Position numbers and translations under genes: made by a program
DNA from: an uncultured Treponema sp.
GTDB lineage: Bacteria > Spirochaetota > Spirochaetia > Treponematales > Treponemataceae
Reading direction: 5' to 3'
Length of the DNA: 64,000 nt
Assembly (NCBI GenBank): GCA_900317625.1
Contig: ONHK01000003.1
Location: 1 to 64,000 of the forward strand
Notes under the pieces: generated by a model
What the model saw: only the letters and a program-made list of their open reading frames with translations
The model's database searches: none
What the model was told of the DNA's origin: nothing
In this document: positions 17,396 to 25,974 of the stretch, piece by piece
Layout of the letters: every line of letters starts with the position of its first letter
Position numbering within the stretch: the first letter of the stretch is position 1

Positions 17396-18574
17396 TCAAT
17401 TCCGCACAATCTCCTCATATCCATCGAGCTTGCTGTTCCAGGAGTAATTTTCTTTCACCATTCTGTAGCCGTTTTCAGCAATCGAATTTCTGTAGATTTC
17501 ATCTCTCATAAGACGGACAATGCTTTCGGCAATCTCGGCGGCTGAATCTTTTATAAGACAGTTCTTTCCGTCAGAAAGCTCAGGAATGGCGGCTGAGATA
17601 AGCGGAGTCATCACAACAGGAACGCCGCAGCCCATCGCGACAAGGACCTTGTTCTGGATTCCGGCGGCAATTCGGACTGGAGCAACAGCAACGCATGAAT
17701 CAGAAATCGCGTCCTCAAGATTTTCAACAAAGCCTGTGACGAATACGGATTTTCCGTCAGAAAGAGATTTTATCTGCTCGCTTGGCTCCGCGCCGACCAC
17801 ATAAAATTTCGCAGCAGGATTCTGCTTTTTCACAATCGGAAAAATTTCATTCACAAAAAACAGAACCGCGTCCTGATTCTGGAGCGTCCGCATATTTCCG
17901 ACAAAACAGATTTTGTTCCTGTCATAATTCTTATTCCGATTTTCAAGGCAATTCACGCCGTTTGTATAGCAAAAAAGATTTCTGCACGGAAGACCTGTAG
18001 ACTTTTTCAGATAATCGATGTCGTTTTGAGAGACAAGGACAACTTTCGGAAAAGTCTTTATCACATGCCGCTCGTATTTTCTTATAAGTCCAAGCTCAAA
18101 GTTGTAGACAACTTTCTTGAATGACTTCTGCTTTGAAGAGCGGGAAAGCGAGTATGTTTTTGAAAGAGAGTCCGTCATCTCCACGATGGATTTTTTCTGA
18201 GAGCGTGTCTTTTCAAGATACGGAACCATTCTCAGAAGATGCGCGACACATTCATCAGGATTCTCGTTTTTCAGAGTGCTGCGGAACTGCCTTAAAAAAC
18301 TTGCGGAAAAATAATATCCGCACTGAATCGGCTTTTGAACGAGTGCGAAAAGAAAAGCGAAAATATATGACGAAATCTTGTGCTTCTTGACGATATAAAT
18401 CGTGTCATACAATTCAAAATATTCCTTTTTAAGCCTTATCTCGCCAAAGCAGAACGAAATCAGGATAAGCTCGTTTCCTTTTGACTTCAGATAACGCGCA
18501 ATGCTGTTTATTCTAAGGACATCGCCGCCGTTTTCTGGAAACGGAAATCTCGGAGCTAAAAGACAGAATTTCAT
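17396..18574 (-). CDS. Glycosyltransferase family 4 type
   Basis: A 392-residue GT-B glycosyltransferase. The N-terminal domain starts FCLLAPRFPFPENGGD, the acceptor-side loop of family 4 enzymes. The C-terminal donor domain has ICFVGNMRTLQNQDAV, VTGFVENLEDAI, and VRIAAGIQNKVLVAMGCGVPVV, the nucleotide-sugar/EX7E-like region. Donor and acceptor are not evident. Its ATG overlaps the licD stop by 4 bases, so it is in the glycan operon and is the last intact biosynthetic gene before the SIR2 copy 1 region. Confidence 0.88.
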   Translation of the reverse strand: MKFCLLAPRFPFPENGGDVLRINSIARYLKSKGNELILISFCFGEIRLKKEYFELYDTIYIVKKHKISSYIFAFLFALVQKPIQCGYYFSASFLRQFRSTLKNENPDECVAHLLRMVPYLEKTRSQKKSIVEMTDSLSKTYSLSRSSKQKSFKKVVYNFELGLIRKYERHVIKTFPKVVLVSQNDIDYLKKSTGLPCRNLFCYTNGVNCLENRNKNYDRNKICFVGNMRTLQNQDAVLFFVNEIFPIVKKQNPAAKFYVVGAEPSEQIKSLSDGKSVFVTGFVENLEDAISDSCVAVAPVRIAAGIQNKVLVAMGCGVPVVMTPLISAAIPELSDGKNCLIKDSAAEIAESIVRLMRDEIYRNSIAENGYRMVKENYSWNSKLDGYEEIVRN

Positions 18575-19374
18575 TTTAAAAATTCCTCATAACTTTTTTG
18601 TAAATCAAAAATTCTTGCATGGAGCTTTGCAATCCGCTCTTCTTCACTTGGAAGTTTTTTCCAATCGCCATAAGCAAGTACAAGATATTTTTCTGGATTA
18701 GTCATACAAGTGTACCCCCCCCCATTAAATTCCCTTCGCTCAAGCAAATTCATCCAATCACGGTTAATTAAAATTTTCTTTGTTTCTCCAAAAAAACTGC
18801 AGTAATAATCATAATCAGTATTTAAATTGAATTTTTCAATAAACTTAAACATTGCTTTTCTACAGGGAATGAATAAAGCAGAGGCAAACATAAATAAATG
18901 CTTAAATACATTCTTTGTCTGATAGCCTCTAAGAAATAACGACTGGGAAATCAAGATATTAGAAAAAAACGTCTGTAGAAGTCTTGAAATTGAATTCTTT
19001 GAAACTTTGTCCACAGGAAAAATATCAATAAAAATTCCTTGATGAATATTCCTATAAGGCTTTCTGTATTTTATATTTTCAATAAAAGTAGTTTTATTTT
19101 TTCTTAATTTTGAAAAATACAAAGGATAATCAACCTGTTCTTTTTGAAGAGTGTATTTTTCATCATTCTTAAAAAGTGAAAGAAATTTGTTATAATTTTC
19201 CCTTGTCATCATCACATCAAGGTCATCATCCCAAGGAATAAAACCTTTATGGCGGACAGCACCTAAAAGTGTTCCGTATGCTAATGAATATTCAATATTG
19301 CTTTCTTTACAGAAAGTATCGAAATCATCCAAAATTTCTAAAAGTGATTTATGAAGTTCTTCCAGATTGTCCAT
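18571..19374 (-). CDS. LicD family phosphotransferase, with poly-G tract
   Basis: A 267-residue LicD protein. GTLLGAVRHKGFIPWDDDLDV is the family's nucleotidyltransferase-fold core with metal-binding aspartates. Known relatives attach phosphocholine or another phosphoryl group to surface glycans. A 9-base G run encodes Gly218-Gly220; a slip would replace the last ~50 residues, so expression may be phase variable. The start overlaps the preceding GT2 gene by 26 bases. The group transferred here is unknown. Confidence 0.88.
   Translation of the reverse strand: MDNLEELHKSLLEILDDFDTFCKESNIEYSLAYGTLLGAVRHKGFIPWDDDLDVMMTRENYNKFLSLFKNDEKYTLQKEQVDYPLYFSKLRKNKTTFIENIKYRKPYRNIHQGIFIDIFPVDKVSKNSISRLLQTFFSNILISQSLFLRGYQTKNVFKHLFMFASALFIPCRKAMFKFIEKFNLNTDYDYYCSFFGETKKILINRDWMNLLERREFNGGGYTCMTNPEKYLVLAYGDWKKLPSEEERIAKLHARIFDLQKSYEEFLK
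18715..18723 (-). repeat. Poly-G tract (9 G, coding strand) in licD
   Basis: Nine C on the plus strand, nine G in the coding strand, in frame within EFNGGGYTC. Candidate slipped-strand switch. Confidence 0.88.
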
Positions 19375-20113
19375 TTTTACTCCTGATTTTTTTGATTTTT
19401 AAAACTGCAAACAACATAGTTAATCTATAACGAATTTTTAAGAAAGCAGAATTTTTTGATTTCTTTCCCCCGGTCGAAGTATTTTCTCCATAAATTCTGT
19501 GGCGTATCAAAGGCTTTTCTATATAGGCGCATCTTCCTATCTTTTCAGCGACAAGACCAATCCAAGAATCATGCTGGGCAATTTTTTCTGGAATCGGAAG
19601 CGCATTTTTCAAAATCTTTTTATTAAAACACGAGCAACATCCCCAAAATGAAAGCGATTTTATGTCTTGAAAAATTTTAAAAGTCAAAGCCCGATTTTTA
19701 TAATATTTTTCCTTTAAAACATTTCCGTTTTCATCAATCAAAGAAAGATTATGAATCACATAGTCGTATTTTTTTAGAAGCTCCAGCGATTCATTGATCT
19801 TGTTTTTCTCCCAAACATCATCCTGGTCGCTCAAAAAAATATAGTCGCCTTTCGCCTGATTCAACGCGTTCTCAAAATTGCTCGTCGAATAGCAGACTTT
19901 CAGAGTCGGATAATATTTGTTGCCGGTTTTCTCATGATTAAACACCTTTATCCGCTCATCTTTATACGACGCGATGATTTCAAGAGTTCTGTCCGTACTT
20001 CCGTCGTCGCTAATTATAAGCTCATCCTCTTGTGAAAGCTGCGGAAGAATCGAATCAATCTGTTCTTTTAAGAAGCACTCGCCGTTGTATGTCGCCATGC
20101 ATACGCTGATCAT
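19349..20113 (-). CDS. Glycosyltransferase family 2
   Basis: A 254-residue GT-A enzyme. ISVCMATYNGECFLKEQIDSIL, ISDDGSTD and FLSDQDDVW (DXD region) are the family 2 signatures, close to rhamnosyl/galactosyl transferases of O-antigen loci. A second family 2 gene of similar type is at 21360-22322. It overlaps licD by 26 bases and the Wzy gene by 4, showing a tightly packed operon. Sugar specificity cannot be read from sequence. Confidence 0.9.
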   Translation of the reverse strand: MISVCMATYNGECFLKEQIDSILPQLSQEDELIISDDGSTDRTLEIIASYKDERIKVFNHEKTGNKYYPTLKVCYSTSNFENALNQAKGDYIFLSDQDDVWEKNKINESLELLKKYDYVIHNLSLIDENGNVLKEKYYKNRALTFKIFQDIKSLSFWGCCSCFNKKILKNALPIPEKIAQHDSWIGLVAEKIGRCAYIEKPLIRHRIYGENTSTGGKKSKNSAFLKIRYRLTMLFAVLKIKKIRSKNGQSGRTS

Positions 20114-21357
20114 ATTTCTTCTCCATTGAAAGAAGATTTAAACAAAAGTCTTTTTGTTTCAGAAACGTACTTAACTTGCTTTTTCTGTTCCAAATTCTTA
20201 AATGCCGTTCCATTTCCAAAAGAAAATGCGACCGCTAAGGCTGTAAATCCAGTTGAGCTTATAAGAAGCGGATTTGTTCCACAAATAAAAAGATAAGCGA
20301 CATAGCTTAATGACAAAGAAAATTTTTGAATTCTTTCATAAGACTTATTTTTACAAATAAAAAATACCGGCAGAAATAATATTCCAACAACTAAAAGCGA
20401 CTGAATAAGCCCGAAATTTTTTATAAGTTCAAGATATGTAAGTTCCGTTAAAGTTACCCATTCATTCCGTGCAGAAGTGTACATATAAGAAACAGGTCCG
20501 TTTCCAATAAGCAAAAACTTCAGAGGATTTTCACCAAACATATTCATAAAAGATGAAAGATGCCCTGACTTTATATTTGTCGAATAGTCATTTGCGGTCA
20601 AAAGAAAAACGACCGCCAATAAAAAAACGAACAAAAACGCAGATGAAAAAACCGCCGTAAAAAAAACTTCTCTTTTATAATAAAAATGATAAAAAAGCAC
20701 AGTGGCAAAAATCAGTGTTACACAAGAAAGCATATCCGCCCGCGTGCCGGAAATAAAAAATCCAAAAGCAAAAACCGCAAAATGCAAGAAATTTTTGACA
20801 GTTTTTTTCTGCAGGAAATTTGAAACTGAAATCCCCAAAGGCAAAACAAGCAACGGACAAGTCTTGTAAAAAATCATAGGAAGCTCTATACCGTAATAGT
20901 TTCTTATTCCAATTAAAAGAGTCGCCTCTTCTCCTTTATTTAGGAAAAGCGTGAAAAACATCAGTGATTCTGGAAAAAAAATCAAAACAACAAAAAGAAT
21001 AATCTGCAATATTGAAAGCAAAAAGCAAACGCAGTAAAAAACTTTGCTCGTCTTTAAATATTCGCAAGGCATCCAGAATATGTAAGTCAAAAACAGGAAG
21101 GATTTAAGCATTGACATTGTGCTTTCGTTTGAAAGATTCTGATTTGTAAGAATTCCAAAACTCAAAGAAACAAAAAAGACTGAAAGAAATACAAGGGGCA
21201 CATAATAATATTTGCATTCGATAAACGGCAGACTCGATAACAAAAAAAGCACAAACGCAATATTTTTTATGTGAAACAAATAATTGTACGGATCGAACAC
21301 AATCGAGAAAATCAGCAGAGTATTCAACACAAAAGAAAGTTTTCTTACAAAAGTCAT
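20110..21357 (-). CDS. O-antigen polymerase-like membrane protein (Wzy)
   Basis: About 415 residues with ten or more hydrophobic segments and a large non-membrane loop in the second half, as in Wzy polymerases and O-antigen ligases. The context (Wzx, Wzz, glycosyltransferases) favours Wzy. I place the start at MTFVRKLSF because GGGGTGA lies five bases upstream; an earlier ATG would add 8 residues within the previous gene. The preceding GT2 stop is 2 bases away. Such proteins are too divergent for a firm family call by eye. Confidence 0.75.
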   Translation of the reverse strand: MTFVRKLSFVLNTLLIFSIVFDPYNYLFHIKNIAFVLFLLSSLPFIECKYYYVPLVFLSVFFVSLSFGILTNQNLSNESTMSMLKSFLFLTYIFWMPCEYLKTSKVFYCVCFLLSILQIILFVVLIFFPESLMFFTLFLNKGEEATLLIGIRNYYGIELPMIFYKTCPLLVLPLGISVSNFLQKKTVKNFLHFAVFAFGFFISGTRADMLSCVTLIFATVLFYHFYYKREVFFTAVFSSAFLFVFLLAVVFLLTANDYSTNIKSGHLSSFMNMFGENPLKFLLIGNGPVSYMYTSARNEWVTLTELTYLELIKNFGLIQSLLVVGILFLPVFFICKNKSYERIQKFSLSLSYVAYLFICGTNPLLISSTGFTALAVAFSFGNGTAFKNLEQKKQVKYVSETKRLLFKSSFNGEEI

Positions 21358-21359
21358 TT

Positions 21360-22322
21360 TCACCCCACAATGCAAAGCCAAACACTTCTAATAAGACCAG
21401 TTTTGAAAAATCCGTTTCTTGCAAGAAAAAGCAACCTTGAAATTTTGTTTCTCTTTTCTAGCTGTGAATAAGAAACAAGACAAGTGTATTCTTTTTCAGA
21501 CAACTTCCCCCTGAAATATTCCGCGAAGAAGCCGGCGAAAATCTTGTGCTGAGAATATGAAATCTTGTGCTGAGAATATGAAATCTTGTGCTGAGAATAT
21601 GAAAAGACTTTCTTTATAAACGATTTCAAGCTCCAGCCTTCTCCTATTCCGCAGACATTAGTATCATGTTGCCTGTATAAAACTGTCGCTTCTGGAATAA
21701 AAATCTTTTTCCCAAATTCAGACGCTATCGTGGCAAAAAAATGGTCATGCATTAAAATTTTAGAAAGGTCTTCTTTCAGTGCTGCAATATTTTTTAGAGC
21801 ATAATTTTTTAACTCGTTATTTATCATGCAGGCGCAGCCGGTAACATTGTTCAGCTGAAAATAAAAGCGGCTGTCAGGATTTTTCGGCAAATGCGAATAT
21901 TCAAAAAGCGATGACGAAATTACATTCAAGGCAGAATCAACAATTTTCAAATCAGAATGAATTAAAACAGGAAGATTTTTTTCATCACCAGAAAGATTTT
22001 TGTATTTTTCAACAAAAATTCCAATGTGGTCGCTTGTCCAGACATCGTCTTGGTCGCAAAACAAATACAAGTCGCTTTGAATATTTTCAAGCATATACAA
22101 AAAATGTCTGCACGCAGACTTATTCGGCTCATGCTTCGGAAAAGGTTTTACGCGGCCGTCTTTTGCCGCATATTCTCCAAGAATTTTCAAAGTTCCGTCA
22201 GAGCTTCCGTCGTCTGAAATATAAAGAGTAAAATCCTTAAAATCTTGATTCAAAATAGAATCCAGCTGTTCACGAAGATATTTTTCTCCGTTGTACGTAG
22301 CAAGAGCAATTGAAACTTTCAT
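21360..22322 (-). CDS. Glycosyltransferase family 2 with in-frame tandem repeat
   Basis: A 320-residue GT-A enzyme: VSIALATYNGEKYLREQLDSIL, ISDDGSSDGT and FCDQDDVW. Near residue 240-260 the heptapeptide SYSQHKI occurs three times in tandem, encoded by three perfect 21-base units (21541-21603), just before the final ~50 residues. Its ATG overlaps the SIR2 copy 2 stop by 4 bases, an unusual coupling of a glycan gene to a defence-like gene. Confidence 0.88.
   Translation of the reverse strand: MKVSIALATYNGEKYLREQLDSILNQDFKDFTLYISDDGSSDGTLKILGEYAAKDGRVKPFPKHEPNKSACRHFLYMLENIQSDLYLFCDQDDVWTSDHIGIFVEKYKNLSGDEKNLPVLIHSDLKIVDSALNVISSSLFEYSHLPKNPDSRFYFQLNNVTGCACMINNELKNYALKNIAALKEDLSKILMHDHFFATIASEFGKKIFIPEATVLYRQHDTNVCGIGEGWSLKSFIKKVFSYSQHKISYSQHKISYSQHKIFAGFFAEYFRGKLSEKEYTCLVSYSQLEKRNKISRLLFLARNGFFKTGLIRSVWLCIVG
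21541..21603 (-). repeat. Three perfect 21-base tandem units
   Basis: Unit ATCTTGTGCTGAGAATATGAA (plus strand; positions 21541-21561, 21562-21582, 21583-21603). Being a multiple of three, copy-number change would keep frame and vary protein length by seven residues per unit. Confidence 0.92.
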
Positions 22323-24751
22323 TTTGAAAACTCCTCAATCAGAGATTCTATTCTTTGTTTTTCTATATATGGAAAATGTCTTGTTGTTATATATGAAGTT
22401 AATGCAATTTTTATATTTTCTCGTAAAGAGTTATCAATTTCTGAAACTTTTCGTCTATGTAAAAAAGAATCAATGCCATTTTTTAACACAATAAATGGAT
22501 GAATTGTTATATATGTTCGAGTTATCTCTAAATTCATCGCTTGTAATGCTGTATTACAAGCAGTCTTAAATTTTTCAACAAATTCATTATTTTGAGTGTT
22601 TTCCATTATTTTAAACTGAATTTTTGCTAAAGTTGTAAGTGTATTAGGATGCAATTCAATAGCCACTGCTTGTTCAGCATGAAGCAAAGCTTTATCAATA
22701 TCTTTATTATATGTAGCAAGGGCTCTTTGTTCCCAATATCTGGAATTCCATTCCCATTTTTCCTGAACTTCTTCTAATACTTTTGCAGGATTATCTTTAA
22801 AAAGCCTTTCTAGCATATTATCAATATCAAATAATCTACCTGCTAATCTTGCTTCTGCTGTATGTTGTTTTAAAGTAATGCGATTTACATAATATGACAG
22901 TGAATTTAATAACTCTTTATAGACTCGTTGCAAAGTAGCAATATCATTATTTAGCAAATACTGGAATGTACAATCTGCAAGAACTTTATTTTCTGGTATA
23001 ATATAGTTCTTTTCTTCTTCATCGTTAAAATTATTAAATATCAGTTTTAAAGGATAATTCTTCTTGAAATAGTTCCACAAATTATAATTACGCGGCAGCA
23101 TACTCTCTAAAACTTCATAGTGTATACCAACTCTGTAAGAATGGTACGCAAGAACAACTGCAACATAAATTTCTTTATCATAATCAGTTAATTCGTTATA
23201 TAATTGAGGAATACTATCTTCTATTGGTTTAAAATTATTTACAAGAAGACAAGCATATTCCCCTATAGTCTGTTTAGAATATTTTTTTATAAATTTATCG
23301 GGATTCGATATAGCATCTTTTTGAGTATTAATCCCTTTCAAGCGATACTTATTAAACAAGTCTTTTATTTCTGATAAATTCAGTTTATCACTATTTAGTT
23401 CTATATATTCAGAACTTAAAACATTTTCTATATGAGTCTTTCTATAATTTCTTTCTGCCCCTATAAGAATTACATTTTTTAATTTTTTAAATAATACTTC
23501 GACTTGTTCTATATAGTCAGAAAGATTATCTATAAAGACAATTGATTTTTTATCTAAAGAATTCAGACATTCTATGGTATTGATTACATTAAAACCATTT
23601 ACTGATTTCAATCTAAAAACTGGATATTTCTCTAATGATAACTGATAAATAGCACTTAAAATAGAAGTAGTTTTTCCACTATAAAATTTTCCAGTTAATA
23701 AAACAAATGATTTTCCATAATTTTGAAGTTCCTTTTTTATTCTTTTATAAATTGATGTTGTTACCTCACGATGTATATCAGCATGGTTTTCTATATCAAC
23801 TATTGCAGGCTCTGCTCCTAAAGCAAATTTTAAAGAATCAGCACCATTATTAGGACCATCAGTTTTTTTTATCTCAGTAAAGTCTTTGTAAAAAGATACA
23901 ATATTGTCTTTTGTTAAATTCTTTATTTCTAACAAACTTTTATTCTTTTCAATACTCAATGCAAAAACATCTGGAGGCTCAGGAAGAGATTGTTTTATAA
24001 TAGCTAGGAATTCTCCAAATGTCATTTCTATTAGTTGAAGACCATGTTTTTCACATAATTTCTGAGTTAATTTATTTGGATTAGGCTCTATCAGAATCGA
24101 GGGGCAAAAACCATCTCTAATTATATTATTTCTTTGATTTACATAAAAAATAAAGTCTGGCTCATTAAACGAAATTCCCGAAACTATATAAGGACTCGAT
24201 GCAAAACTATTTGCAAAGACTTTATACCAAGAATTTTGTTCTCGTATATTGTTTATATACTCATTTAAATTAAAAACATATCCTTTTTCAGGCTCTCTTG
24301 AAAATCCATGCAAATGAACAATTTGAACATGACCAAGATTTTCATTTTGTTCATACACATCTTTATAATTTTTTGAAAAAACTTTCTGTTTACAAGATTG
24401 GCATTTTCTATAACTATTTTCTATGCAATCATCAACATTCAAGGTATAAATGTTTTTCCAAATAAAATCACAAAAATTATCATACGTTTTTCCAGGAATG
24501 GTATTAGAAAAAACTTTAGTTATATAATTATCTTTATCTTCATCAGAAAGCAATTGTGCTGCTTGGGCAAGAGGTGTAGATTCAGGCAAATTATTTATTG
24601 AACAAAGTTGTCTTCTAAATTTATCGCCATCAGACAATCGATTTCCTTTTGAATCATAACTGTCGCGCGATACACCAGCTCCAAGAAACAGAGAATACCT
24701 ACCTTGTCTTATTCCCTCAATTATCAATTCTATATTATCTATATTTTTCAT
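22319..24751 (-). CDS. SIR2/P-loop NTPase defence-like protein, copy 2
   Basis: An 810-residue protein. SIR2 domain in the first ~270 residues: LGAGVS, TLNVDD and HLHGFS (His). The P-loop module near 350-480 has LLTGKFYSGKTT and SIVFIDN. The C-terminal third is helical with TPR-like repeats (ALLHAEQAVAIEL). Same architecture as the gene at 14796 but little obvious residue identity, so not a recent duplicate. AT-rich like that gene. It starts 5 bases after the pyruvyltransferase stop and its stop overlaps the next GT2 start, so it is embedded in the glycan operon. Avs5-like antiphage function is inferred. Confidence 0.75.
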   Translation of the reverse strand: MKNIDNIELIIEGIRQGRYSLFLGAGVSRDSYDSKGNRLSDGDKFRRQLCSINNLPESTPLAQAAQLLSDEDKDNYITKVFSNTIPGKTYDNFCDFIWKNIYTLNVDDCIENSYRKCQSCKQKVFSKNYKDVYEQNENLGHVQIVHLHGFSREPEKGYVFNLNEYINNIREQNSWYKVFANSFASSPYIVSGISFNEPDFIFYVNQRNNIIRDGFCPSILIEPNPNKLTQKLCEKHGLQLIEMTFGEFLAIIKQSLPEPPDVFALSIEKNKSLLEIKNLTKDNIVSFYKDFTEIKKTDGPNNGADSLKFALGAEPAIVDIENHADIHREVTTSIYKRIKKELQNYGKSFVLLTGKFYSGKTTSILSAIYQLSLEKYPVFRLKSVNGFNVINTIECLNSLDKKSIVFIDNLSDYIEQVEVLFKKLKNVILIGAERNYRKTHIENVLSSEYIELNSDKLNLSEIKDLFNKYRLKGINTQKDAISNPDKFIKKYSKQTIGEYACLLVNNFKPIEDSIPQLYNELTDYDKEIYVAVVLAYHSYRVGIHYEVLESMLPRNYNLWNYFKKNYPLKLIFNNFNDEEEKNYIIPENKVLADCTFQYLLNNDIATLQRVYKELLNSLSYYVNRITLKQHTAEARLAGRLFDIDNMLERLFKDNPAKVLEEVQEKWEWNSRYWEQRALATYNKDIDKALLHAEQAVAIELHPNTLTTLAKIQFKIMENTQNNEFVEKFKTACNTALQAMNLEITRTYITIHPFIVLKNGIDSFLHRRKVSEIDNSLRENIKIALTSYITTRHFPYIEKQRIESLIEEFSK

Positions 24752-24756
24752 AATTT

Positions 24757-25974
24757 TTACCTAATCTTGAATTTTTTTATCTTGTCAGTAAATCTCTTAA
24801 AACCATTCCAAACAATTTCTCTTGCCTCACTTGCAGAAGGCTTTTCCAGTTTTCCAGAAACAAGGAAGTCAATTTTATTCAATGAATTTTCAAGTTCGAC
24901 TGTTCTGTCGTCAAAAATATCCTGAATCTCAATCATTCTATCTGTCATATTTAAAACTTCCAAAAGACCTTTCATTTTATGCTCGTAGCTTAAAGAGACA
25001 AACGGAATTTCATTGTTTATTGCAAACACAACAGAATGATACCTTGCTCCAATTACAAGGCAAGATTTTTTTATGATTTCCTGCTGAATATCTGAACTTT
25101 GATTTTCATCAATTACGATAATATTTTTATTTCCAGACATTTCTTTCAGCTTCAAAAAATATTCATAGTCGTTTATAACCGACTTATAAGTCTGCGGAAG
25201 CATCACAATCTTTTTACCAGCAAATTTTGTTTCAAGAAACTTAATAATTTTTAAATAAAATTCGTCTATCCTTTTCTGCGGAATTCCTTTGTAACGCGGA
25301 TGCCATGTAAGAGAATTCGGAACAAACACAACGTACTCAGAGCCAATATCTTTTAGTATGCTTTCAGGAATCTTTGCCGTAGGAACCTCAAGAAATGCAG
25401 AATCAACAATCTCATCTGCACTCACTCCAATTTGTCTTGCAATATCTACAGAAACTTTGTCCCTTAAACTGATATAAGAAAAATATTTCAACAACCGGAT
25501 ACTGCATTTTTTAAAGAGCTTTCTCTTGAAACTTTCTTCAGAAAACGGACCTATCGACCTGCCCCAATAAAACACAGGTTTTTCCAACCTTCTTGCAACA
25601 TCCAGCTGCCAGATATGATCCCAGTTGGAAAAGCCGCCCATGCACATTCCGCCGGGAGCGCACACAACTCTGTCATATTCTTTCAAAAGATTGTGAAACT
25701 TTCTTAAAGACGGATACAGATAAGAGAACTCAAAATTATCAGATAGAAATCCAATTTGTTCAAATCTCCCGAAACCGCGAAGTCTTGGTATATTTATATA
25801 CGAAACATTCTCAGCCTCAGTTTTTATAGAATCTATAAGCTCCTGTTCAGCACATAGAAAAACAACGTCTATCTGATATTCAGGAAAAGCCTTGCTCATT
25901 GCCCTTATAAAAGCCTTGTGGGCAGCCTCATCTCCACGGTTTGCAAGAGGCTGGTTTATCACTGCAATTTTCAT
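24757..25974 (-). CDS. Polysaccharide pyruvyltransferase family protein
   Basis: A 405-residue protein of the CsaB/WcaK family, which transfers pyruvate from PEP to glycan sugars. NQPLANRGDEAAHKAF, the GGMCMGGFSNWDH loop, KPVFYWGRSIGPF and VIGARYHSVVFAINNEIPFV are the expected motifs. It overlaps the F420-type gene by 4 bases; this pairing is common in bacterial glycan loci. Confidence 0.9.
   Translation of the reverse strand: MKIAVINQPLANRGDEAAHKAFIRAMSKAFPEYQIDVVFLCAEQELIDSIKTEAENVSYINIPRLRGFGRFEQIGFLSDNFEFSYLYPSLRKFHNLLKEYDRVVCAPGGMCMGGFSNWDHIWQLDVARRLEKPVFYWGRSIGPFSEESFKRKLFKKCSIRLLKYFSYISLRDKVSVDIARQIGVSADEIVDSAFLEVPTAKIPESILKDIGSEYVVFVPNSLTWHPRYKGIPQKRIDEFYLKIIKFLETKFAGKKIVMLPQTYKSVINDYEYFLKLKEMSGNKNIIVIDENQSSDIQQEIIKKSCLVIGARYHSVVFAINNEIPFVSLSYEHKMKGLLEVLNMTDRMIEIQDIFDDRTVELENSLNKIDFLVSGKLEKPSASEAREIVWNGFKRFTDKIKKFKIR

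Noticed and set aside
21541..21603. Regular repeats resembling a mini CRISPR array
   Set aside because: Units are contiguous without spacers, in frame inside a glycosyltransferase, and no cas genes are present.
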